Source of the DNA: Thozetella sp. PMI_491
Lineage: Eukaryota; Ascomycota; Sordariomycetes; Chaetosphaeriales; Chaetosphaeriaceae
Direction: 5' to 3'
Assembly (NCBI GenBank): GCA_021432635.1
Contig: MU270100.1
Location: forward strand, 62,001 to 126,000
DNA length: 64,000 bases
In this document: positions 23,926 through 34,243 of the stretch, one piece after another
Layout of the letters: every line of letters starts with the position of its first letter
How positions within the stretch are numbered: position 1 is the first letter of the stretch
Notes under the pieces: model-generated
The model's input: the letters and a program-made list of their open reading frames with translations, nothing else
Databases searched by the model: none
Told to the model about the DNA's origin: nothing
Translations under genes and position numbers: made by a program

Positions 23926-24366
23926 ATGGGTTTAGCGGCGATGCACGCTCAATCCGACCACTTTGTTGCATATTTTTGTGATATGGACGATGATATTCTT
24001 CCGAAGTTAACTCAAGTCATTCAAAACCTGCGTGGCTTGGCGAAAGCCTACATTCATTGCGGCTATTCATCCGAGGGATTCTATCAAGGATGGCATTACA
24101 GTGCTCTCCTTGTCTTCAAGCAGCCGCGAAATCTCCGTTGTGGTGACTTAGCTCTCTACTACGAAGATTTCGGAGAAGTGGTGCCGACCGACATCGACGC
24201 TGTACATCCGACAGATGTCAATACCATTATCAACATGCCATACTATAACGGAATAAGAGATAAATACGAAATTGAACCAGAGCCTAATTCGGGACTTTAT
24301 ACAAGTGCTGAATTAAACTCGGTCCATAACCAAAACAAGTCAGAGCAAAAAGGCAATCATGGGTAG
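23926..24366 (+). CDS. Hypothetical protein, 146 aa
   Basis: Not recognised. A single open frame with an ATG start, acidic overall, with a mixed alpha-beta look in the first ~100 residues (FVAYFCDMDDDILPKLTQVI; later GWHYSALLVFK and ALYYEDFGEVV) and a hydrophilic tail rich in Asn, Ser and Glu. No signal peptide, no TM helix. Base composition is AT-richer than the flanking amidase and Nramp genes. A longer gene with an upstream exon is possible because the protein begins abruptly. The even residue composition over 146 codons argues for real coding, but weakly. Confidence 0.4.
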   Translation: MGLAAMHAQSDHFVAYFCDMDDDILPKLTQVIQNLRGLAKAYIHCGYSSEGFYQGWHYSALLVFKQPRNLRCGDLALYYEDFGEVVPTDIDAVHPTDVNTIINMPYYNGIRDKYEIEPEPNSGLYTSAELNSVHNQNKSEQKGNHG

Positions 24367-25409
24367 TTTTGCTATACACATAGCCTGGCTACCCGTTCTC
24401 TATCACGAATTAAATTCTATTACCACCAAAATAGCTTCCCTGTCCTCGGAGAAAAAGAAATACTGTGATTCTGAAAGAGAAGAAAGTCTGTCGCTATCAT
24501 TTCTACAGAGGCGGCCGGAAGTGTCAATTAACTTCATTGTGTACTGCTAGTTGTGGTGGCCGAAACAGACCCGGGACCAATTCTGTTTACAGAACATCTG
24601 TCTTAGCTTTGATTTATCTGTTTATGCCATAGGCTGTTTCCCTGCGGATACTAAATACGTAGGGTTAAGTTCTAATAATCCAAACAGAGGCATAATTAAT
24701 TGACTATATGCAACGGTCAATTAATAGAGGACGGCAGCTAGATAGCCGAGAAATGACGTAAGATCCTGACAGTCTTGCTATCTGTGTTATCAGTCGCTCA
24801 CAGCTATAATCGTTGGAGCACAACTGCATACCTAGGTGTCCAGGTAGGTAGGTGGCTTGCGAGCTAGGGAAGCTTGTCTCTTCTGGTCAAGAGCCGTCTC
24901 TGCCGAGATTTACTGTTGCAATCCCTGCAACGCAAGTCAGACTGCCAATAGCACAGTAGCCAACCCGCGCTGTTGCGTTATTTCGTAACCACAGACCAAG
25001 CAGACCATTCACCGATTGCGACTTCGGCTGTGATAAGCTTACGTGACAGCCCGCTTTCGCAGCTCGCCATTCACCGGATGAGGCTAGTCAATCTCATCGA
25101 GTGCGCCAGGACTACCTATCTAACCAGTCAGCCATTGGACCTCTGCCACGACGTTGTGCAACCACCACGCCAAACCCCCCCGTCCTACCCCTCCGAGATG
25201 GCCCAACCATGTGTCTCACCGGATAGAGAGCCGTGCGCGGGGAAGTTATATCCATTTCTTATTCTGCGACCTCTTCCTCGGCAGAGTTCTCGTCTCATTA
25301 GCGAGCTCGCGGAGTCTCAATTCTTGTCTGTGTGCCCGTGCCAGAGATAGCCATTCACACAATCGATAACCTAAGTTTACGCGCCCCTGCGTGCAAAATT
25401 TCACCCACG
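24367..25409. other. Intergenic, Nramp upstream region
   Basis: 1.0 kb, AT-rich on the left (24420-24800) and GC-balanced on the right. A short GGTAGGTAGGTGG run lies at about 24843. No supported gene; the right half is presumably the Nramp promoter and leader. Confidence 0.4.
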
Positions 25410-27170
25410 ATGCCGTCTCTAGAGGACGAGGGCAAGGGCGAACTCGTTATGAGGTCCGAGTCCCATGATAGTGATGGCAGCCCCAAGAGCGCTCAAGGCT
25501 GGCTGGGCACCATCAAGAGCGTGGTGCTGGCGAAGGCACCGCTCGAGGGAGCGCCGCTCGAATTTGGTGGCCATCGTATCGCCGAGGAACCCAACCCGAG
25601 AAGGGGCGTTGTCGGCGCGTTCGCAAAGTTTGCGCGGTTTTTCGGCCCGGGCATGATCATCACCGTTGCCTACCTCGACCCAGACAACTTCCAGTCGTCC
25701 TTCAGTGATGGCCAAGACTATGGCTACCTGATGATCTGCATTGTCTGGTTCTCCCTTGTTGTCGCTATCTACCTCCAGGTAAGTGCGCCGGCGGGCTGGT
25801 CCGATGCTCCCATACTGTCTTATCCGGTCTGACACTTTGTCTAGTATCTTTGCTTGCGCATGGCTACCGTCACGGGACTCAACCTAGCCCAGATGAACCA
25901 CAAGTACATGCCCCGCTGGCTCGAGCTGGTCGTCTATGCTGTCGCGGAAACTGTCTGCATCTGCACCGACATCAGCGCCGTTCTTGGCGCGGCCTTTGCA
26001 TGGAATCTTCTGATCCCCAACTTGCCGCTGCCAGCAGCTTGCGTCATCACGGTCGCCGATGCGCTTCTTATCCTGCTTTTCTATTCTCCTACGGGAACGC
26101 TGCGCAATATTCGTTGCTTTGAGCTCTTCATGGGGGTCCTCGTTATGACCATATTCATCATAACAGCCGTCCTCTTCGGTCAGGTCCAGCCCGTGCCCCC
26201 CGCCGGTCCAGTGTGGCGGGGGTTCCTGCCTTCGCGCGAGATCTTTGTGGGCCAAGGCCTATATGACACCGCTGGCATGATCGGCGGCATGCTTATGCCG
26301 CATGCCCTATATGTTGGCTCGGCCATCGCGCAGCCGCGCCTGCTGGAATACGACACCAAGCACGGTCTCACTACCTTCAAGCAGGGAGAGGCGCCGATAG
26401 AAAGCTTCTACCGGCCGAGTCTGCGCGCTATCAAGTCGACACTGACCTATGCCACCTTGGATCTATGCATGGCCATCTTCTGCATCGGCCTATTCGTGAA
26501 CGCTGCGCCAGAGATCATCTCAGCCGCTGCCTTTGGCGCGCCTCCACCTGCTTCCTCCGACAATGACGGCGGTGTCAGTGGTCAGCGCCGCCGTCGCGAC
26601 GATGACGACAACGGTGACGGCAGTGGCACTGTTACCGGCGGTAGCACTGGCGGCGGTGACAACTCCACTGGCTCCGCCAATAACCTGGCGGACCTATACG
26701 GCTTGTTCCAGACCAACATGTCGCAGTCGGCGGCGACCCTGTTTGCTGTGGCGTTTCTAATCTCAGGCCTGGCGGCAGGCATTGTTTCCACCATGGCTGG
26801 CCAAACCGTCATCGAAGGCGCTTTCGCCATCAAGATAAACCCCTTCGTGCGGCGGCTCATCACCCGGTGCATCGCCATCATTCCGGCCCTGATCGTGTGC
26901 GTGAGCGTTGGGCAGGACGGGATTGGCAACGCCTTGACGGCCTGCAACTACATCCTGGCCGTGGGTCTAATCTTCATATTGCTTCCGGTCGTCTGGTATA
27001 CCACTCACGACAAGTACATGAGGGTGCCGAGCGACGATGGTCGAGGAACCGTCAGCATGAAGCTCGGACTCGTGTCCACCATCATCGCATGGGCGGTCTG
27101 GGCTTTGGTTATCTTCACTGATATCGCAACCATTGTGCTGCTGGGCCTGGGTCTGTCTAATGACGACTAA
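25410..27170 (+). CDS. Divergent Nramp-family divalent metal transporter
   Basis: A multi-pass membrane protein of the Nramp (SLC11/Smf) family, 564 residues, which in family members moves Mn2+, Fe2+ or other divalent cations with protons. Exons 25410-25778 and 25845-27170, phase 0 intron of 66 nt. A soluble ~75-residue N-terminus leads to TM1 with the unwound metal-site motif as DPDNF (about residue 91) where Smf proteins have DPGN. TM6 carries MLMPHALYVGSA (about 271-282) where the family has MPH followed by Asn. A Gly/Asp/Arg-rich loop of about 45 residues (nt 26560-26690, with RRRR and DDDD runs) interrupts the helices after TM7. The two altered metal-site positions suggest a sub-family with changed ion choice; whether it still transports is not shown. 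Confidence 0.88.
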
Positions 27171-27879
27171 CTCCAAACAAACTCTTCGGACGCATGCAAG
27201 TTTCGATGTGCTGATGTTGGGAGGAATTTAACCATTTTCCTCCTCACACATTCGGCACCGAGTCTCACGAATAATCTTTCCCACACAGTCTCTCATTTAG
27301 TATAGCCTCGTTGGAGAACTATGGGGACTCACCTGGTTGGAGATGACGGCGAACGGCAACATTGGTGCGGCGGGTAGCGAGGGGACGATGACACTATATG
27401 CTCACTGTAGGCAACGATATTATTAATGAAATATGCTCTATGAAGCTCATACACATGGACCTGCGTGACTGTCTGCTGGAATGAGATTAGAAGAGTGTGT
27501 GAAGATCGCACCGTGAGTGGATAATAGTGATACGGACTATCAGTCCAGTTTATGATCGTTTCTTATTCATGCCGAGCAACTTTTACGATCGAGTACACTA
27601 TATTGATGCTATTTAGGCACTTCAATATGAGTCGGCATAGTTCTTTAACGTCTGCTGTTTCTCGGATAACTAAAGTCCAGCCAAGAGGCCAACTGCTCGA
27701 AGGAGCTCCCCCCGTACTGTGTAACGGTATAGTCTTGAGATAGACGTGGCGTCTATCTGCTATTACAACTAGTTAACGCCTTCGAGTCGGACAGAGGATG
27801 AAAGCCCTCATTGCATGAGAGGGACAAGGTATCTCAGGCGACCGTCAGACTGCTTGGAATTCCTCAAAGGCACGGGAAT
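27171..27879. other. Convergent intergenic region
   Basis: 710 bp between the Nramp stop and the stop of the minus-strand factor. AT-rich in places (27400-27620). No gene seen. Confidence 0.4.
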
Positions 27880-29635
27880 TTAGTACGCCGAGACAGGCTC
27901 AAAGACAGGCTGCTGCATTCCAATATGGTAAGCCTCAGCCTGCAGGCCACGCAAGAGGGAGTCGGCAGTCAAGCAGGCCTGTCGAATTCCCATTGTCGAT
28001 CCGATATAGCGCAGCTTTTCGGTTGCCCACATTCGGACATCTAGAGGATTTTCTTGCTCCTTGGACACCACCATCAGTGGCCAGAGGAATGGGGGCCCAC
28101 CTGATTCTAAGTTAGACAGTGAACACAAGCGCATCGTCGGGTACTATCGCTAGGTTCCACTTACGTGTGGTGTACACGAAGATGGGCGCAGAGATGCAAA
28201 CATCAACCGACAGCTGCTGAATCGTGTCTCGTGCGCCTGAGCCGACGGCGCTGTCCAAAGTCCCAGAGCTCGTAGCGTTCTCGAGCATGACCTGGTTGGT
28301 TAGGATGCGCATAGTTCTCCAAGCGTTCCATGCTTCAGCGGCCAACGGGCTGCTGTAAATGTGTCGCTTGCCTCGGAAACAGGTCCCAGGAGGGGCATCG
28401 CGGGTGTCGATGGTCGAATACCTGAGCACGTTCGAGTTAGTGCTAGCGGCTGCCCAAGCAATGAGGCCGCTGTCGAAAGCAACGGCGGTGTCGTGAATTT
28501 CTCCATGATCTGTTAAACTGCCGGCTCTGAACGACGCGCAGAAGCCGAGAAGGCGGAAGCAAGTGTCGCTGAACTTATCGTTCACAAAGTTGGCACTGAG
28601 GTTCTGTAATGCTTCCGGGGGTACAGCCTCTTGGCGCATACAGGCAAATAGCTGCGGGATGTCAGGATTTACGGGGCAATAGCCAGGGAACAATGAATGA
28701 TGTAGAGCTTTGCATACAGTCTGGGCACGGATAAGGAAGAACAACTGTCTGCCTCGCTCACTGGTGAACTGGTCCTTGCCACGAAGCCGCAGCAGGGCTG
28801 TCGCGCCGTCGATGTGAGCGCGCCAGTGATTAAATTTGATGGGGCTCTCGGCCGTGATGAACTGACCACGTCTAGGTTAGCAAGGACAGCACGGGACTCT
28901 ATCGGCGTCCTCATCATGATGATGAACTACCTCGTATGTCCCTAGCACAATCACTGCCTTGAGGGTTGTGTCAGATGCGGCCTGCACGGGATCTTCCAGG
29001 GACTGTTTTAAGGCAGATATGGCTCGCCCGTAGACCACTCTTGACCTTGTGGCGGCGCTCGGGGCGTTATACACATTGGCAATCCCTGCTAGGCCTGTGG
29101 CTTCGATGGCTGTACGGAGGGGAGAATTGCGGGGCCCGTCGAAGCACTCTGTGTGCAGCCAATGGGTATACTCCTCCGACAGGGGCGACTCTGCGGTCGT
29201 GTACTTGTTGAAGAAGAAGTGGCAGGCACTTTCACTAGGGGATGGGCGGGGAGTGTATGACATATGTCCCACCTGGCGACCCGAGGTATACGATGAGTGG
29301 GTCAACGGGGAGGACGAACTACGGTGCTGTGATGCAGGGCTTGAATCCGACGCGGCGCCGTTATAAGGTACGGCGCCAGATTTGCGAGCGATGCGTTCCG
29401 ACTCGTCGCGGAATATTACCCCTCCTAGGTCGCGGAAACCTGGACATACGGCCCCAGTCTTCTCGCACTTCAAACACGACGGCTTCCGCTGGTCGCACTG
29501 ATCCCTCATGCTTTAGCCTGCGGTCGAGACAGGATGCCAAATGGGGAGTGCGGGCGTGCTGCCGGCAGTACGTACTTTGACTCTGCGCTGCCGGCACCTC
29601 TGGCAGCCCTTGCTCACGGCACCGTAGTACACCAT
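27880..29635 (-). CDS. Zn2Cys6 transcription factor
   Basis: A fungal binuclear zinc-cluster regulator, 514 residues, nuclear by family. Minus-strand exons: 29635-29576, 29497-28931, 28861-28165, 28100-27880; introns 78, 69 and 64 nt, phases 0, 0 and 1. The first exon is only 20 codons and supplies CQRC; splicing joins it to CDQRKPSCLKCEKTGAVC, completing the six-cysteine pattern C-x2-C-x6-C-x6-C-x2-C-x6-C at residues 11-38. A Ser-rich linker (about 55-100) follows, then a helical fungal regulatory region with WRAHIDGATALLRLRGK, typical of this class, and a C-terminal end LWPLMVVSKEQENPLDVRMW. No pathway genes directly adjoin except GH16 and Nramp, so its targets are unknown. Without the small first exon the gene would look zinc-cluster-deficient. 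Confidence 0.88.
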
Positions 29636-30267
29636 GCTTCTTGGTCAAATATGATCCAGCCTCCCTTGGCTGCCGACTATTGCCTAGCGGAGGCGCTATC
29701 GCGTTGCTTCGAAGCGAGGAAGGACGCCAGGCCGGCCGATGCTCCTCGGCCTTTGAGGTAAGCAGGAGAAATAGCCCCAAGGTCTCTCTTTAGGTTAACA
29801 GTTGTGTCGTAGCGGCTTGATGCAAGAAAGGTTCAATTATTTGTCTTTGGCAGACGACGTGGTGCCTTGGTTCCAGCTGAGGCAACTTTGATGCCGTCGC
29901 CAAGGGCCGGGGTCTCGCACTCTTCCCCTGTAACGGGTTAGCGCGGTGCATAAGACTGTACGTTCTCACGATCCTGTTGGTTAACATTACCCCGAGGTTC
30001 CACTTATCCTCAGGGAATAGCAAGACCAAGCTCCAGATCGCAAGCATTGGACGCAACGTAGCAGCTTGCATGAGACACTCTGAACCTAAGGTATATACCA
30101 AGGCTTCTCCGGCATACACATTCGATCGAGCGTTGGCTAGAGGCAACATCATTATTTCGCACACTATGCCTCTGCGAAATTCATCTCCGCCTCTGATGAA
30201 CATCTCGGCGTAACCAACTCCTTTATCGTGTATCTAGAAGGCTCGTCTATCCAAGCGTCTATGGTAA
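29636..30267. other. Upstream region with an orphan minus-strand frame
   Basis: Between the factor's start and the GH16 stop. It contains a 137-codon minus-strand frame (29790-30203) beginning MFIRGGDEFRR. Its segment RPMLAIWSLVLLFPEDKW loosely resembles the C-terminal end of zinc-cluster regulators, and an in-frame intron-like GTGAGA..TTACAG is visible inside it. It could be a remnant 3' piece of a lost regulator gene. I do not call it a gene. Confidence 0.3.
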
Positions 30268-31813
30268 TTAAGTGCTCCATGCAGCGACATACTTCACGTC
30301 CATGCCTACGTCGACTCCCTCTGCGGTGGAATCATTAGAATAACCCGGCCAAGCACCACCTATTGCGACGTTGAGCAAGATGAACTTGGGCGTCCAAGCC
30401 AGTGCACTCCACAGGTCCTGAGACGCAATCTGGCTCGCGGTCAGCTTCCATGTGTCCAAGCCGTCAATCTTCCACACCATCGTCTCGTTCTTCCAATCCG
30501 AACTAGTCCGGTCGATGTCGACGCTGACGGTGTGGAAGACGCCGCGCGAGAAGGCGGCGCTGGTGCCCCTGCCATTCGGCTCGTAGCACGGCCCGCCCAG
30601 CGTCGTGCCGCAGTGCACGCCGTGGTGGATGCTCGCCTTGCCGTTGACCGACTCGAGCATGTCGATCTCTCCGATAGCGGGCCAGTTGGTGTAGTTGCCG
30701 CGATACTCGGAACCCAGCATCCAAAATGCAGGCCACATGCCCTGCTGAGCGGAGGCTGGCGCCGCTCCGAGCTTGATGGACGCCTCAACGCGCATCTTCC
30801 CACCTGCGGGACAGGTGATGTCGTTGGCTGCATTCGTTTCGATTCGGCCAGAGATCCATTTGCCGTCGACCCTCTTCGGTGCAATACGCAAAGTGCCGTC
30901 TGACGAGATGCCAAGCACATCGGTAGATGCCACATAGGTTTCCTCCTCCCAGTTGCCCCAGCCTCCCGGGCCACCAGGATAGCTAGTGCCGGTGTCAATC
31001 GTCCATTTGGCAGAAGAGGGAAGTGTGCCAGCGGTTTGCGAGGCGAAGTTGTCGAGAAAAAGGGTCTTGGCGAAGCCGGTCGGGATCGGGACCTGCGCCG
31101 ATGCTTGCTGCAAGCGCACTGCTTGAGTTGCTACGACGGCGACTGTGGACGAGGCTGAGCAGCCACCCGTTGCGCTGGTGCATGAGACCACGGTGTGGAT
31201 CGACGTTGATGTAATCGTGGACTTGGAGGAGCTTGTACTGGCAGAAGACGAGCTGGACTTGGTGGATGAGCTGGACGAGCTCGACTTGGTGGATGAGCTG
31301 GACGAACTCGACTTCGTAGAAGAGCTAGACGAGCTCGACTTCGTGGAGGAGATAGAAGAGCTCGATTTCGTCGATGAGCTTGAAGAACTGGACGAGCTCA
31401 AGCGGGTTGACGATTTGTACGCTGTCAAAACCACTGTAGTCTGCGGCACTGATATGCAGGTGCACGCGCTCGAGAGCCGCGAGTCGGGATTCGAAGAACT
31501 CGTCAGGGCCGGCGGGTAGGACGCGGGCGCCGGCGTTGCTTGCCTACACCTGCATCAGCACGTGGCCATCTCCAAACTCAGAAACAGGGGCTTACGAGGC
31601 GAAGTTCGTTGTCACCGTGACGGTCTCGTACACAGCCAAGCTCAGGTAAGTCTGGCAGAACGGGATGTATACAGCAGGAGTATTGTGGAACTTGTTTAGA
31701 AGATTGTCCGCCTTGCAAGCCACGTCGCGTTCCTCGAGCGCCGGCCCCTGCGCGGTCACCAAGGTCACCAGGGTGGCAAAAAGCCAGCGCTGTTTCCAAG
31801 ACCGGGAAGCCAT
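30268..31813 (-). CDS. Secreted GH16 family glycoside hydrolase
   Basis: A 499-residue secreted enzyme of glycoside hydrolase family 16 (beta-glucanase/transglycosylase fold), acting outside the cell or in the wall. Exons 31813-31596 and 31549-30268, with a 46-nt intron in phase 2. The start MASRSWKQRW leads into a hydrophobic signal peptide ending near VTAQG. A cysteine-containing N-terminal region (CKADN, PFCQTY, CRQ, SACTC) and a Ser/Lys/Thr tract of about 60 residues precede the catalytic domain. The GH16 acid-base/nucleophile motif is GEIDMLES (about residues 362-369), matching ExDxxE. The upstream WGNWEEETY and downstream GGAWPG blocks also fit. No GPI-anchor tail is visible (ends AAWST), so it is probably soluble. 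Substrate is most likely a beta-1,3 or mixed-linkage glucan, by family. Confidence 0.9.
31256..31390 (-). repeat. 27-bp in-frame repeat, 5 copies
   Basis: Five 27-bp units (starts 31256, 31283, 31310, 31337, 31364) encoding variants of the nine-residue KSSSSSSST within the linker of the GH16 protein, likely O-mannosylated. Units vary by several synonymous or Ser/Ile changes. Confidence 0.85.
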
Positions 31814-34243
31814 GATTCGCAAACGAGTGGACGGTACCTCTCGTTCGAGGACCTCAGAAGCAAGGCAAGAGAAACAGAGCAGCAGCACAAGAAGAGTGTG
31901 GTGAGCGATCAGTTCCGTCCCGGGTCAGACCCGTGCACGGGGGCTAGTGATAATCTATATAGCATCCCATGGTTTACAATGAGCGCGGCTCTTAGTCCCG
32001 GGTGGCTGACGCCTCTCGCATTGGACGGCATCAACCACGCGTGGCCGAAACTCACAACACGAGTACAGAAACGAGAGAATGAGTCTAAAAGCAAATAGAC
32101 GGAACGCCAAAGAGCTGGATAGATGCTAGTAATTCCTAGTGTGTCGCGGGCGTGCAACTAGTCACTCTGCACCCACCGCCATTGGCTGCTCGGGAGCTAA
32201 CGGCAGGCGCCATCGCCCTAGCTGCGTCTGCATCAGAGCAGGGACGTCCCAAGGGTCTGGTTTTGGTCTGCTACTGTGATGCCGAGAGCCAAGCGGCTCA
32301 AGTACCTGACTACGCAGCACCGAGCGCGTCCAGTGGTCTTTTTTTTTTCTGGTGGATCGTGGCGCTCCTGAAATGACAGGATGTTGTCTACACGGAAACT
32401 AACGGTATTAACGTGGAGATTTTGGGTGAATTAGTGCGCTCCCGGCCCTTCAGAAACGTGTGTAAGACCTCGCTGCAGCTGAAGTCGCCGAGGGCACCTT
32501 GGGGCCCTGCAGGTCGGTGAAGCTATCCTTCGCGAGGCATTCCCTGATCGCGCGTGAGCTGCTGGTGCTTGGATGCTTTGTATATAAGCCATGCCTGCCC
32601 GCTAAAATGGCTTTAGAAGCGGTCGCTTTAAGGGCAAGAAACAGCACCCTCTAAGCGACTGAAAGCGACTATAGTCATTCCCAACTGCATGAGGAGGCTG
32701 TCTGGAGATGCCCCCCTTTCTGGGTGCTATCTCAGCATGCAATTCCATTTCAACCATGCTTCTTCCAGTCAAACAGCCTCTTCAGCCTCATCGCTAGTTA
32801 TTCACTAACCATACTATAGTGTCCCTAACGTCTCGCGACCAATACAGCAATAACAAATCTCTATTTTTCTTACTGCTGAATCTTTGCCTTAGAGGGTTAT
32901 TAACAAGTAGAAAAAGACCAGACTTTAGCCGATAGCCGGCCTAATAGTAACAATCATTTCAGCTAGCACGCCGTGCCAGCGCAATGAGCTAGTTAAAATC
33001 CTGGAATCGGGGTCTCTGTGCAAATAGATCACCACTTCCCTAACCGTAAGCTGTGACAACCACCTTGCAGTCTCAGCCCATTCAGGCAGGAGTCCTCTGC
33101 GGCCCCCTCACATTTAGGGCAATATCTAGCGCTCCTAACAGGAAGGGGAGGGAAGCCTCCCAGAGGCTCCCTAACCAAGTTTGGCACTTTCGCGTTTGTT
33201 TGCTAGTGTCTGCAAGGAGTTAGCTACATAAAAGAGTAATATTATTAATGGCGTCAATAATTATTAACGGCTAGGTCTCTTTTTCACTAAGCATGAGGCG
33301 TGGAGAATATTGCACCGCTAGCATATACTTAGTAACTGTAGGGGACTGGCCATCTTCGGACCACAGGCTTGAGAAACGGAGCTTGAAAGCTCAGCTCGTT
33401 GCCAGACAAGGCGGGTGTCCATCTGTTGCGTGACCAAGAACACCAGACCGACCAGCAGCGACATGTAGTAGATAGGCGAGCACATGCCGATCCGTGATCC
33501 ACAGCATATCGTAACTTTTCCTGGCTCCTGGGCAGAGGCCGAGCTTGTCTTCACGCGGGTGATGTGATCGGGTCTCAGAGGGCCGGGGAACTCGGCGGTG
33601 GCTGCGTGCAAGAGACAAGACGCTCGCTCGGGTGGAGGAGCGCAGTCATTGTCAGCAGGGCACCTTCGTCCTTCGAGAGGCGACGAATAGGGGGGCGACT
33701 GTGCGCGTTTTGTTAGCTCGGCTCGGCAGGCGTAACAAATAGCATTATGGTCGGATACCTGAATCCATTTCGCCCCGTTTCCAGTTGTTCGACACCGTGC
33801 GAGTCGACGCGGCAGAGGCCATCAAGGGCTCAACAATAAAATAGTGATCGGTTCGTCCCCGGCACAGCGCGTGCTGCCGGGTCCACGGAGCCGGACTCTA
33901 CTGGAGGTGTTCCAGGCACTCCTCAGTTCTCGCTCTTCGCGTCCCTAACCGACCAGTTTTTGGCGTTGCAAGCGCACCGCCACTTCGATGGTCAGCCCGA
34001 CACAAGATGCAGAAATGATTGGCCATGATGTGCTGTTGGGCGAACTGCGCCCCTCTTGCGATATTTCGTCCCCTCTGCGCACCCGACACTCGCTTCCTTT
34101 CTTGCGATGTCGCATCATTCTTTCTCCACCACCACAACTGCTCTTCTTCAGAGAAGCCACCTGCCAGCTCAGACATCAGACACAATTGCGTGCACTTATA
34201 TTTAGCCTGACTTGCCATCCTGATTGACTCGACCGTAGCGCAG
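31814..34243. other. Long intergenic region, AT-rich block at 32640-33310
   Basis: 2.4 kb without a supported gene. 32640-33310 is visibly richer in A/T and TA dinucleotides than its flanks, contains many stops in all frames and has TTATTAA-type words, compatible with a decayed repeat. A minus-strand frame at 33318-33611 has a hydrophobic stretch but no family signature. Confidence 0.45.

Noticed and set aside
29361-29780. 139-codon minus frame over the zinc-cluster gene start
   Set aside because: It reads through the 78-nt intron in the wrong frame; the spliced frame restores all six cysteines.
33318-33611. 97-codon minus frame with a hydrophobic stretch
   Set aside because: No signal, family motif or splice context; neighbouring frames are equally open.
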